Shown one piece after another: positions 16,307 through 24,873 of a stretch of 29,924 bases of DNA (its first letter is position 1; each line of letters starts with the position of its first letter). A program made the translations under genes and the position numbers. The stretch is from Candidatus Cloacimonadota bacterium (lineage in GTDB: Bacteria; Cloacimonadota; Cloacimonadia; JGIOTU-2): the NCBI GenBank assembly GCA_016932035.1, contig JAFGDR010000065.1, positions 1-29,924 on the forward strand, written 5' to 3'. Under the pieces are notes generated by a model. That model saw only the letters and a program-made list of their open reading frames with translations, was not told where the DNA came from and did no database searches.

Positions 16307-18910
16307 TTAAAAAGTCCAGTCAAGCTGCAAGCGGATTGAGGTCTCTTTGTGCTTAACTTGAGCAACATAATTTAGACCCGAAACCGGTTCATTATATTGA
16401 CGAAGATAGAGCTCATCATCCTCGTAATGCTTAACTTTATATTTAAAAGAGACCGCGAGACTGTTCGAAATTCTATTATACAACGTAAACCAGAACTTCA
16501 TACCCTGACTTCCCATAAAGTCGATCTCCATATCTTCCCAATCCCAGTGGCTCACGCCGTGTCCATTCCAGAAGAGGAATGAACCCTCGAGACGGAAATA
16601 ATCAGTGAAATTATGAACATAATTAGCACAGATCATATCGCCGTGATTGAGAACATCTGCGGTTGGGAGTATGTATGTCTGTCCAGGTTCAGCAGTTTCG
16701 GTTAAGCCTGTATAAGGAGCCATCCATACTTTTGTGTAGCGGTATTCAAGGTCGAGACGGTCACGATTGGTCAGATATGTTCTGAATAGAAAAGTCGTCT
16801 CACTCGTTTTTGATACTGCACGCGTAAAGAAGTCTTCAGAACCATTTGTCTGGAGTTTTTGTTTGAGGCGCATTGCTATTTGAAAGATCGGTCTGTATTC
16901 AAGCTCACCCTGGAAACGGACACTTTTCCTGCCATCGCTTTTACGTTCCCACATATCAAGATATGCTTTTGTGAGTGTCAGCTGGCGATGGAATTTGTAT
17001 CTTGTTTCGATATACAGTCCCTGTTCAGCCTGTGACCAAGGTGAATTATAATACACTTCAGATACAAGTGGATTTTTCAAGTAATACTGTTTCTCAAGAA
17101 TCGTTCCGTCAAAACGCTCATGTTCAGCAAAAGGTCGTGCATAAGGATTATCAAACTCAAGATCGTAGTCACGATACAGCATCATGAAATTCAGGTTTGC
17201 ATAATTAAAGTATGCACTTGCCACCAAAGCGCTCGGGTCGTCACCAAGATCAAAGGTTTTACCGTCAACCTCAAGTTCGGCATATTCACCCTGGAAGGTG
17301 ACGTTATCAAGCGTTGCCTGCCAGTCAAATCCATACACTCGGCGGTAATTTCGTCTGTATGCATCAGTTTTTGTTGAATAGAGAGATGATATCTCTGAAT
17401 CATTGATATCTAATTTCTTATAATAATAACTGTCATATATAAGGTATGGACCAAGGTCTTCGTAATCTGCAATATTAAAATAACGGTCGTATTGAGATTC
17501 ATAAGCAGTGATGCCAAGATGTGTCCCGATAAAAGGATCGAATTGGAGGTGACCACCAAGCATTGTTTCCCTGAGCGCATCCCGTCTTGGAGCCATATCT
17601 ATCTTGGGAAGTGGATGAGGAGAGAGATTGGGTCTGTATTCATTAAAGATATTTTCAGCGGATTCGAGTTGTTCATTAGTAAAGCGCGGTGTGGAAACAA
17701 CATAATAGAAGATATCATCTTTATCGGTAATCTCACCATCATGATTACTATCCCAAACAATAACATCTTTTTTATCATCAGAGAAGAAAACGGATGCATT
17801 CATGAAGCTGTTTCCATATTCGACTGCAGCACCTTTGAGGGCAAATTCTTCTGTGGGAGAAAGGTCCGGGAAAATACCCTGTACTCTTTTTGAAAAACCA
17901 TATCCTGTCCTGCGTGATTCAAAGATATCTGTATTTTCCATGACAAGACCTTCGCCCCAGGTTGCACGGTAATTTCCAAGTACAACTTTCAAGTTCGCAG
18001 TTTTGAGATCGATGCCGACAGTATATTTTGAGTTTTCAGCCAGAGCTTCAGAAAGCTGGTTATCCTTCTGGAATAGATTCAGATCCCTTTCCTCCCCTTT
18101 TTTAAAAAAGAGCAAAGCGCTTATCTCAAGATTGTACCAATCCTCCATTCTTCCACGAAGTTTATGGGAAATTTCAGGAGGAGCATTATCCAGATCATAT
18201 AAACCCCACATGGAGAATTTTTCATTAAGACTATCCGGAACATAGCTTTCGCGAAGCACTTCCTGCATTTCTTCTGAGAAAGGATTATTGTTAAACTTGA
18301 AGCGATAGTTGAAGTTCCATTTTCCTTCATGTTCGGGTGGTTCATATGAAACATAATGTCTGAGATTTGATGCGCCATAATAGGTAAGACCCGGTGCGTT
18401 TCGCATGCCCCTGTAATCCTGGAAATTGCCAAGTTGTCTCTGGCGCAGTATAGCTCGTACATCAGTGGGATTCACGATCGGCATGTTCAGTAGGTCTTGA
18501 TATGTAGCAGTATTGATATTGATAGGGGACATGAGCATGTCTTCCCAGAGGTCGGATACTGCTTCAGAAGAGCCTTCATCAAGGGCAAGACGCCGGATAA
18601 GATAGTTGATCTGATCCCTGCGTTGAGCACGTTCGTCATAAATTCCATAGGGTACGATCTTCACGAGAGGTTTCAGTTTCAGAAATGTATTTTGATCGAT
18701 ACTTGGAAGGGCAAGAAGGTCATAGACAGATTGGAAGAAATTAATATACGTTCTGTAATAATAAATATCCTCTGCCTGCTGAGCGGTGATGGGAAGCGCT
18801 TGTATTTCCTGGTAGGTTGCTTTATTCAGGTCTAACTGTTCTGGAGATGCACAAAGTGAAACTGCAGCCAGCAGAAGTACAAAACTAAAAATTATGATTG
18901 CTTTTTGCAT
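16307..18910 (-). CDS. Outer-membrane beta-barrel protein with two N-terminal helix-hairpin-helix domains
   Basis: An 867-residue exported protein. Signal peptide at residues 1-21 (LLLAAVSLCA). Residues 26-87 form a ComEA-like helix-hairpin-helix unit (LDLNKATYQEIQALP, then DLLALPSI). Residues 129-186 form a second one (ININTATYQDLLNMP, then YRGMRNAPGL). From about 190 on the sequence is a run of amphipathic strands with many Trp, Tyr and acidic turns, ending IRLQLDWTF with a terminal Phe as in outer-membrane barrels. HhH units usually bind DNA; in this family their ligand is not known. Similar HhH-barrel proteins occur in Bacteroidota-type genomes without assigned function. It starts 1 base after the small membrane protein gene stops. 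Confidence 0.8.
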   Translation of the reverse strand: MQKAIIIFSFVLLLAAVSLCASPEQLDLNKATYQEIQALPITAQQAEDIYYYRTYINFFQSVYDLLALPSIDQNTFLKLKPLVKIVPYGIYDERAQRRDQINYLIRRLALDEGSSEAVSDLWEDMLMSPININTATYQDLLNMPIVNPTDVRAILRQRQLGNFQDYRGMRNAPGLTYYGASNLRHYVSYEPPEHEGKWNFNYRFKFNNNPFSEEMQEVLRESYVPDSLNEKFSMWGLYDLDNAPPEISHKLRGRMEDWYNLEISALLFFKKGEERDLNLFQKDNQLSEALAENSKYTVGIDLKTANLKVVLGNYRATWGEGLVMENTDIFESRRTGYGFSKRVQGIFPDLSPTEEFALKGAAVEYGNSFMNASVFFSDDKKDVIVWDSNHDGEITDKDDIFYYVVSTPRFTNEQLESAENIFNEYRPNLSPHPLPKIDMAPRRDALRETMLGGHLQFDPFIGTHLGITAYESQYDRYFNIADYEDLGPYLIYDSYYYKKLDINDSEISSLYSTKTDAYRRNYRRVYGFDWQATLDNVTFQGEYAELEVDGKTFDLGDDPSALVASAYFNYANLNFMMLYRDYDLEFDNPYARPFAEHERFDGTILEKQYYLKNPLVSEVYYNSPWSQAEQGLYIETRYKFHRQLTLTKAYLDMWERKSDGRKSVRFQGELEYRPIFQIAMRLKQKLQTNGSEDFFTRAVSKTSETTFLFRTYLTNRDRLDLEYRYTKVWMAPYTGLTETAEPGQTYILPTADVLNHGDMICANYVHNFTDYFRLEGSFLFWNGHGVSHWDWEDMEIDFMGSQGMKFWFTLYNRISNSLAVSFKYKVKHYEDDELYLRQYNEPVSGLNYVAQVKHKETSIRLQLDWTF

Positions 18911-18911
18911 A

Positions 18912-19214
18912 TTAACCCAGTTGAATTATAAGAATAAGTTCGACAACTACGCAGCAAAAGAGGAGCGCTGCGAGAAGATTCAGCCAGAATAATCGTACTG
19001 AAAGTTTCTCGATCTTATTCTTTAAGTTGTGAATATCATTAAAAACTTTTTTCTCGATAACGTCATATTTCTGGGAGAGTTCTTTATAACCCCTGTTGCT
19101 GAACTTATTCTCCCAGTCTTTTACAACATGATTAAGAAAATTGAATATCAGTTTTATAAATCCTTTGATGATGAGTGAGTAGCTGCTCTTTTCATCCTTA
19201 TCTGTTTTTTTCAT
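18912..19214 (-). CDS. Small protein with coiled coil and C-terminal membrane anchor
   Basis: A 100-residue protein I cannot assign. The N-terminal 70 residues are basic and helical with heptad-like spacing (DVIEKKVFNDIHNLKNKIEKL). The C-terminus is a single membrane helix (LFWLNLLAALLFCCVVVELILIIQ) with two adjacent Cys, so a tail-anchored inner-membrane topology is likely. GTGAGGT lies upstream of the ATG. It sits 23 bases after the PorV-like gene and 1 base before the HhH-barrel gene, which suggests a role connected to one of these envelope proteins. Confidence 0.65.
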   Translation of the reverse strand: MKKTDKDEKSSYSLIIKGFIKLIFNFLNHVVKDWENKFSNRGYKELSQKYDVIEKKVFNDIHNLKNKIEKLSVRLFWLNLLAALLFCCVVVELILIIQLG

Positions 19215-19237
19215 TTATACCTCACGCAGTATAACAA

Positions 19238-20113
19238 TTAAAATAAGTAACCCAGAGAAAATTGATGAGTGATCGGTAAGACTGGATGTGAACTGAATCC
19301 ATAATCGACCTTAATCCCTTTAAAAAGTACTCCAAATCCACCAGAAATACTATTTGGATAAGTTGAAGCACCGGTTCTGAGCCAGAAATTTTCAATAACT
19401 TCGAACTCGATACCAGCCTGGATTTTTGTTTCTTCACCGAGTTTTTGTGAAAGGTCGATCTCTGTTATTACACCCTCATACGGTTCATATGCAATACCCA
19501 GAGTCAGATGCTGGGGAAGGTCAAAGGTCTGGTCTGAACCCATGGATGGATTATTCAAATTTTTTACTGCAAAAGCAATACGGGTTCTCTGATGGAGAAC
19601 TGCAAGAGCTCCAAGATTCACGCCATATGTCGTTTGATTACCCGGATTGATCCCGCCAACTGTCTCGCCGAATTTCAGATAGTATAGATTCAATCCATAT
19701 CCAACATAAAGCTGAGAGTGAACATCTCCCATCAGAAGGATGGAATGAGCAAGAGAATAGGTGCCTTCCTGCTGGAGTTTTTGTCCTTCGAACTCAACGT
19801 CCATTGCCTGCATTCCGAGTGAAATCGTACCTATCTTTGGCAGACTGTATGCAAGTGCTCCGGACATCAAGAGCTGGAAGCTGTTATTGAAGAGCTGTGC
19901 ATATCCCAGGGAAATTCCCCGATCTGCATAAGCAAGAGCTCCGGGATTGTAAAAGATTGCATTCGGATCATTACAGCTTGCAATGAAAGCTCCACTCATT
20001 CCTCGTGCTCGTGCAGAGGGTTGATAGTTTGCAAATACATTTGAAGCTATCTCCCCATAGATAAGAGATGTGGTCAGAAGGATCAGTATTACTATGAAAG
20101 CTAATTTCTTCAT
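19238..20113 (-). CDS. PorV/UPF0164-like outer-membrane protein
   Basis: A 291-residue predicted outer-membrane barrel. The start at ATG 20113 is supported by AAAGGA 6 bases upstream and a signal peptide MKKLAFIVILILLTTSLIYG; an in-frame TTG six codons earlier lacks such support. The mature N-terminus has PSARARGMSGAFIASCNDPNAIFYNPGALA, shown here in parts: the GMSGAF...NDPNAIFYNPG signature of PorV/PorQ and UPF0164 proteins. It ends HQFSLGYLF with terminal Phe. PorV-like proteins help T9SS cargo reach or leave the outer membrane; whether this copy does so is inferred from the T9SS-tail proteins in the window. It follows the 996-aa secreted protein by 21 bases. Confidence 0.75.
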   Translation of the reverse strand: MKKLAFIVILILLTTSLIYGEIASNVFANYQPSARARGMSGAFIASCNDPNAIFYNPGALAYADRGISLGYAQLFNNSFQLLMSGALAYSLPKIGTISLGMQAMDVEFEGQKLQQEGTYSLAHSILLMGDVHSQLYVGYGLNLYYLKFGETVGGINPGNQTTYGVNLGALAVLHQRTRIAFAVKNLNNPSMGSDQTFDLPQHLTLGIAYEPYEGVITEIDLSQKLGEETKIQAGIEFEVIENFWLRTGASTYPNSISGGFGVLFKGIKVDYGFSSHPVLPITHQFSLGYLF

Positions 20114-20134
20114 TTCTATCCTTTCATCCAAAAA

Positions 20135-23125
20135 TTATTTCAAAGGTGCGGCGATCACAATTGGCACCGAAGTGGATTTGATATCGCCATTGTCTGGATT
20201 AACAACTTCAAGATTACAAATATACAAACCGGGAGGAAGAGTATTCCAATTGTCATCCTTGCCGTCCCATTCGAAGGTATGCATACCTGTCGAGATTTCG
20301 TTTGTGATCGTATTGACCAGAACACCTTCACTATTATATAAACGTAAGACTATTTTATCACCTGTTCGGGAATGATATTGGATCTGGAATTTTTCTCCTA
20401 AAGTTGGGCAGAATGTATAATGAGGAACTTTGAGGATAGCGCTGAAATCATCGATGTCATATGCATATTCAAAAACCTCATCCGGAGCATTGGTCGGGAA
20501 GTAATGATAATTTTGTTCAGCATCTTCAGCTATGATATAGAAGAAAACGAGGGTTCCTGCATTTTGACCCGGAATCTCTGCTGTCCATTCATAAGCTTTT
20601 GCCGGAACCATTGGAAGTTCTGAGAAAGGATTCTGCTTAACAGTATTCCAGTAAAGTTTGGGATTCCGCAAGGAATCTGCATGGCTGAGTGTAACCGTTA
20701 CAGCTTCACCCGGATCTGGATCGAGGTTGGAGATCGTAACGTTTCCACCAACACCACCTCCATGTGAGCCAATATAATCAAACGTATCGATCGGATATAC
20801 GATCCATTCAGAATTAGTTGCATCCGTGCCGGCAGAAGTAGTCCAGTCTGTATTTCCACTTTCAATAGAACTTTTCCTGACGAGTGTGTGATCGTAGGTT
20901 GCTGCTGTAACACCTGCAACATCCCATCCGGTTCCTGGATCTTCTGTTGAAATTCCAATTACATCGATCAGTGTCCACGTGGCACCGCCGTCTGTGGTCA
21001 TTTCAATTCCACGTGCATCATTGCCGTTAAAACTGACAACATATCCACCAGCATTATATGCAAGGATTTCATCTGCAACACTGAGAATGGTCTGAGACGC
21101 ATCCTCGTTCGCAATCACCCAAACATCACCCGATCCAAGCGTTGCTCCGGTCGGGAAGGAATAATGTTCCGCGCTCCATCCGCTTCCGTTGTAGGAACTT
21201 ACAACACGATAGTTATCGAGATACACAGTTTGGGTAGAAGCATTATAGATTTCAAGAGCTTTATTATTGCTCGAACCTTCAATGTATTCTGAGAAGATCA
21301 ATTGTCCTTCAGTTGGACCTTCCTGGTATCCGGTAAAGTCGATAGTGCTATTCGGATCGATGATGTTGCCGGCAAGGTCTTGAACATTATTAACGGTTAT
21401 TGTATAATTATAACCAGCTGCCTGGTTGGTAGTAATAAGTTGAACTGTTTTTCCAAGTGCTTGAAGAATTGCTGAAGTAACAGTAAGATTCGTGATCGAA
21501 TAGTTAGCAATATTCGTGGCAGTGGTCTCATCGACCTGTTCGTCATAAGTGACCTGAACTGAAGTAGATGAGATTGCATTAGCACTAGCAAGAGTAGGAG
21601 GGGTTGTATCATTCTCACCATGTTCTCCGATATAATCAAAGGTATCGACGGGGTACACGATCCACTGAGAGTTTTCTGGAGTTGTGCCGGCAGAATTAGA
21701 CCATACAGTCGTACCTTCTGTAACGGATGCTTTTCGCACCAAGGTATGATCTTTGGTAGCACTGGGAGTTCCGGCAACGTCCCAAGCATCACCTGGATCT
21801 TCGTCGGGAATACCGATCACATCGATCAATGTCCATGTGGTGCCGCCATCGGTCGTTTTTTCAAGGCCGCGTGCATCATCACCATTGTGGTGTACAACAC
21901 TGGGATAGGACAGTATTTCATTTGCAACTTGCTGTATCTGCGTATTAGCTTCATCAGTCGTGATAACCCAAACGTCTCCGTCGGCAAGTGTTGAGCCGGT
22001 TGGAAATTCATGCCAATATTGCCACCCGTTACCATTTGAGGATTGAGCAATCCGGTACTGAGTAAGATCAACAGTTGCTCCCGATCCGTTATAAACTTCC
22101 AAAGCTTTGTTCTGTGAGGTTCCTTCAATATATTCTGAGAAGAATAGGTCAGGTCCGCTTCCGGGTGTATAACCAATAAATGTAATGATGCTGTTTACAG
22201 CAATTACATTTCCGTTAAGATCTTCAACATTATTTACGGTTATCGTATATGTCGTACCTGATTCCTGTGTTCCGGTTGTAAGAACAACTTCATCATTATT
22301 CTGCAGAGATGCATTAGATACGGTGAGTGAAGGTGTAATAGAATAGTTTGAAGCATTTTCAGCAGTTGTCTGATCCAGTCCTTCGCTGAATTTGATCTTT
22401 ACACTTGTTTCATTCAGGGCATTAGCAGAATTCATGGTTGGCGGGGTTGTGTCTCCTCCGGTAGTTACAAAATCATTTGCATCACGGGGATTTACACCAT
22501 ATTCGTCATAACTATAATCAACAGCGCCTGTGATGGAAGTAAATGTGTCACCGACTGTTGGATTTTCATATGTGTAGATTGCATCGTCGATCTGGCAGTT
22601 TCCAGAACCATCATCGACATACCATTCTCCATAAGTGCTTGGGCCTTGCGTTGTTGTGACATCTGAAATTTTTACTAAACATCCTTCATACGGCTCGCCT
22701 GTTGAAGGAGTCATAAGATCACCAGTTGAGACAGATATAGCTTCAGGAACAGGATTGCCAGAACTGAGGATAGTTACGTCCGAGAGATTTCCAATCTCTG
22801 TAAGTCCAAAGTATTCTTGCACCTCTCCAGAGACTTCAACCTCATCACCTACTGAAACGGAGTAATCGTAGCTAAAGACGAATACACCTTTCCATGCACC
22901 ACCCGCAGGATCGGATACAAAAAATCGATTGCTGTTGCCTGATGAATAATATCCGTTGGCAGTTACAATACCAGTGAATGTCACGGATTGTCCAACGAGT
23001 AGTGAAGGATATGTGCCATCTCCACCAGCTATAGTTGTGTATTGAATGTCATATATTGTTGTCCCATACAGCATGGATACAGATATACACATCACCAATA
23101 AAATTAATGAAAATTTACCTTTCAT
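20135..23125 (-). CDS. Large secreted multidomain protein: OB-like, two Ig/lamin-tail modules, FlgD-like tail
   Basis: A 996-residue secreted protein. The start at ATG 23125 follows GGAG with good spacing, overlaps lspA by 4 bases (ATGA) and gives a signal peptide ending MLYG. Residues 20-135 look like a YhcR/OB-type nucleic-acid-binding-like domain (VGQSVTFTGIVTANGYY, then VGDEVEVSGEVQEY). Residues about 223-502 and 503-790 are two copies of one module: a bacterial Ig-like (Big_5) domain beginning DTTPPT, then a lamin-tail-like domain beginning FFSEYIEG or IFSEYIEG and ending YPVDTFDYIG or YPIDTFDYIG. The C-terminal 90 residues are FlgD-Ig-like (LRLYNSEGVLVNTI, FEWDGKDDNWNTLPPGLY). Such proteins are often attached to extracellular nucleases, but no catalytic domain is present here. 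Confidence 0.8.
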   Translation of the reverse strand: MKGKFSLILLVMCISVSMLYGTTIYDIQYTTIAGGDGTYPSLLVGQSVTFTGIVTANGYYSSGNSNRFFVSDPAGGAWKGVFVFSYDYSVSVGDEVEVSGEVQEYFGLTEIGNLSDVTILSSGNPVPEAISVSTGDLMTPSTGEPYEGCLVKISDVTTTQGPSTYGEWYVDDGSGNCQIDDAIYTYENPTVGDTFTSITGAVDYSYDEYGVNPRDANDFVTTGGDTTPPTMNSANALNETSVKIKFSEGLDQTTAENASNYSITPSLTVSNASLQNNDEVVLTTGTQESGTTYTITVNNVEDLNGNVIAVNSIITFIGYTPGSGPDLFFSEYIEGTSQNKALEVYNGSGATVDLTQYRIAQSSNGNGWQYWHEFPTGSTLADGDVWVITTDEANTQIQQVANEILSYPSVVHHNGDDARGLEKTTDGGTTWTLIDVIGIPDEDPGDAWDVAGTPSATKDHTLVRKASVTEGTTVWSNSAGTTPENSQWIVYPVDTFDYIGEHGENDTTPPTLASANAISSTSVQVTYDEQVDETTATNIANYSITNLTVTSAILQALGKTVQLITTNQAAGYNYTITVNNVQDLAGNIIDPNSTIDFTGYQEGPTEGQLIFSEYIEGSSNNKALEIYNASTQTVYLDNYRVVSSYNGSGWSAEHYSFPTGATLGSGDVWVIANEDASQTILSVADEILAYNAGGYVVSFNGNDARGIEMTTDGGATWTLIDVIGISTEDPGTGWDVAGVTAATYDHTLVRKSSIESGNTDWTTSAGTDATNSEWIVYPIDTFDYIGSHGGGVGGNVTISNLDPDPGEAVTVTLSHADSLRNPKLYWNTVKQNPFSELPMVPAKAYEWTAEIPGQNAGTLVFFYIIAEDAEQNYHYFPTNAPDEVFEYAYDIDDFSAILKVPHYTFCPTLGEKFQIQYHSRTGDKIVLRLYNSEGVLVNTITNEISTGMHTFEWDGKDDNWNTLPPGLYICNLEVVNPDNGDIKSTSVPIVIAAPLK
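20750..22459 (-). repeat. Tandem duplication of an ~850-base Ig/lamin-tail module
   Basis: Two direct copies, about 21617-22459 and 20750-21616, encode the repeated DTTPPT...DTFDYIG module of the secreted protein. Similarity is visible at both DNA and protein level but clearly diverged, so it is an old duplication rather than an assembly artefact. Confidence 0.8.
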
Positions 23126-23628
23126 TCTTTCTCCAAAATTTCTTCTTGTTTTGCAGAGTTTTCTACAAAAAGATAATATATGATTAACAGGATAACGCCT
23201 ACAACGATGCATGAATCTGCAATGTTGAAGACATACCATCGGTCAATATGCCATTTACCTATAGTTATATTGAAAAATTCCACGTCAAGAAAGTCTGTTA
23301 CTTTTCCTAAAAATATTCTATCTATTAGGTTGCCGAATGCTCCACTGAGTATAAGTGTAAAGCTGAACCGGGCAAGAGGGTGGGTGTTCCTCCTGAATAA
23401 AAATATGATAATAACAATAGCAACTATATGAAGAACAAGGAGAATGATATTTGTCAGCTGTCCAAGTTGAGGATTGATGCCAAATACTGCTCCTTGGTTT
23501 TCAACAAAGGTTAGTCTGAAAAAATTCCCGAGTATTGGTAATGTGTCTGAATGTGCATGCGAGAAAAGATGGCGGATTGAAATTTTCGATATCTGATCAA
23601 GAGCAAGGAATATTATAAACAACAGCAA
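23122..23628 (-). CDS. lspA: Lipoprotein signal peptidase (signal peptidase II)
   Basis: An inner-membrane aspartyl protease that removes the signal peptide from prolipoproteins after lipid attachment. About 168 residues with four membrane helices. Signatures are NQGAVFGI (about 44-51), GNLIDRIFLGKVTDFLD (99-115) and FNIADSCIVVG (134-144), containing the two catalytic Asp. The start is uncertain: no ATG or GTG is present in frame, only TTG codons at 23628 and 23622. The codons just before read ATA AAA AAA TAT TTG CTG, which resembles a normal MKKYLLL start with ATA in place of ATG. It ends with an ATGA overlap into the secreted-protein gene. Confidence 0.92.
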   Translation of the reverse strand: MLLFIIFLALDQISKISIRHLFSHAHSDTLPILGNFFRLTFVENQGAVFGINPQLGQLTNIILLVLHIVAIVIIIFLFRRNTHPLARFSFTLILSGAFGNLIDRIFLGKVTDFLDVEFFNITIGKWHIDRWYVFNIADSCIVVGVILLIIYYLFVENSAKQEEILEKE

Positions 23629-23650
23629 ATATTTTTTTATATCGGATTTT

Positions 23651-24037
23651 TTATCTGTGGTTGTTATTGTTTAGCCTTTCTTCGTTACGCTTGCAATCGA
23701 TGCAAAGCTCAGTATACGGGATCGCTTTTAGTCGCGATGAAGAAATGTCTTCACCGCAGTAGCTGCAGACACCATAAGTTTTATCGTGGATACGTTTGAG
23801 AGCACTATCGATGTTCTTGAGATTTCTCAGTTCTCGTTCCAGCATATACGTTTCTTTTTCACGTTCATTAGAATCTGTTCCAAGATCAGCAATATGTGTT
23901 ACATATGAGGAGATATTTCCTACTGCATCACGGATGTTCTTGCTCCAACTCTCATCAATTCCCTCGATGATTTTAACGACCTTTTGTCGTTCATTCATAA
24001 GCAGGTCCCTGAAAAAATCCAGCTTTTCACGTTCCAT
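23651..24037 (-). CDS. DksA/TraR-family C4 zinc-finger protein
   Basis: A 128-residue protein of the DksA/TraR family, which binds the secondary channel of RNA polymerase and alters promoter choice, often with ppGpp. The N-terminal 85 residues form a coiled-coil hairpin; the tip region reads ADLGTDSNERE, differing from the E. coli DxxDxA tip. The zinc finger is complete: Cys91 and Cys94 in VCSYCGED, Cys112 and Cys115 in LCIDCKR, with AIPYTELC between as in the family. AGGAG ribosome site. The 3' end is 22 bases from the lspA TTG; a dksA-like gene next to lspA is a recurring arrangement in this kind of bacterium. Confidence 0.88.
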   Translation of the reverse strand: MEREKLDFFRDLLMNERQKVVKIIEGIDESWSKNIRDAVGNISSYVTHIADLGTDSNEREKETYMLERELRNLKNIDSALKRIHDKTYGVCSYCGEDISSSRLKAIPYTELCIDCKRNEERLNNNNHR

Positions 24038-24051
24038 ACAACACTCCTGAC

Positions 24052-24873
24052 TTATATTTCCTTAAGAAAGTTTTGAATGAGCACTTTTAATTTTTTTTGC
24101 GCTTTTTTAGCAACCTCTTCGATACTTGTTTGTGCATGCGTATCAGAGTGAAAGAGGTTGGATAGGTTTGTAATTGTTGAAATGCCGAATATTTTCAGTC
24201 CAAGGTAAACACCCACGATAACTTCATGAACTGTTGACATTCCAACCATATCTCCGCCAATTGTCTTGAGCATTCTGCATTCTGCAGTCGTCTCTAAACT
24301 TGGCCCGAGTAATCCGACATACACACCCTGCTTGAAAGCAAGACCGCTGTCAGTCCAGACCTTTCTGGCGATTTCAATATATTTTTTATTATATGCATCA
24401 TGCATGCTTGGAAAGCGGAGACCGAGATCAGGATCATTTTCACCAACAAGAGGATTGGATCCGGTCAGGTTTATATGATCTTTCATAACGATAAGATCCC
24501 CAACTTGCATTTCTTCATTAAGTGAACCAACCGCATTTGTTACGATGAGGGTTTGTATACCGAGTTCCTTCATCACAAAAATGGGATACGTTGTTTCAAG
24601 GGCTGTGTAACCTTCATAACAATGAAGACGTCCCTGCATAATGATTATTTTTTTTTCGTTAAAAGTTCCAAAAAGCATTTTTCCATGGTGAGAGGGCGCT
24701 GTTGAAGTTTTAAAATGAGGGATATCGTGATAAGGAATTTCTATATCAACGTCGATGATCGTTGCAAGTTCGTTTAGCCCAGTTCCAAGAATAATACCGA
24801 TTTCCGGCTTATCACCGTAAAGAGAGCGGATGTATTCGGCTGATTCTGCGACAAGTGGTCTAATCTTCTTCAT
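24052..24873 (-). CDS. punA: Purine nucleoside phosphorylase, trimeric class I
   Basis: A 273-residue PNP, which splits inosine or guanosine (and deoxy forms) with phosphate to give base and ribose-1-phosphate. Motifs are ILGTGLNEL (28-36, phosphate site), GRLHCYEGY (81-89), VTNAVGSLN (111-119), GPSLETTAECRML and GGDMVGMSTVHEVIVG, and STITNLSN near the purine site, as in human PNP. I set the start at ATG 24873: the longer frame upstream only translates the charged tail of the divIVA gene in another frame. The gene overlaps divIVA by 14 bases, suggesting coupled translation, with only a weak AAAGAAG ribosome site. A methylthioadenosine phosphorylase is less likely, given the His/Glu pattern. 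Confidence 0.92.
   Translation of the reverse strand: MKKIRPLVAESAEYIRSLYGDKPEIGIILGTGLNELATIIDVDIEIPYHDIPHFKTSTAPSHHGKMLFGTFNEKKIIIMQGRLHCYEGYTALETTYPIFVMKELGIQTLIVTNAVGSLNEEMQVGDLIVMKDHINLTGSNPLVGENDPDLGLRFPSMHDAYNKKYIEIARKVWTDSGLAFKQGVYVGLLGPSLETTAECRMLKTIGGDMVGMSTVHEVIVGVYLGLKIFGISTITNLSNLFHSDTHAQTSIEEVAKKAQKKLKVLIQNFLKEI

Noticed and set aside
20750-22459. Assembly artefact as cause of the duplicated module
   Set aside because: The two copies differ at many positions in both DNA and protein, as expected for an old duplication.
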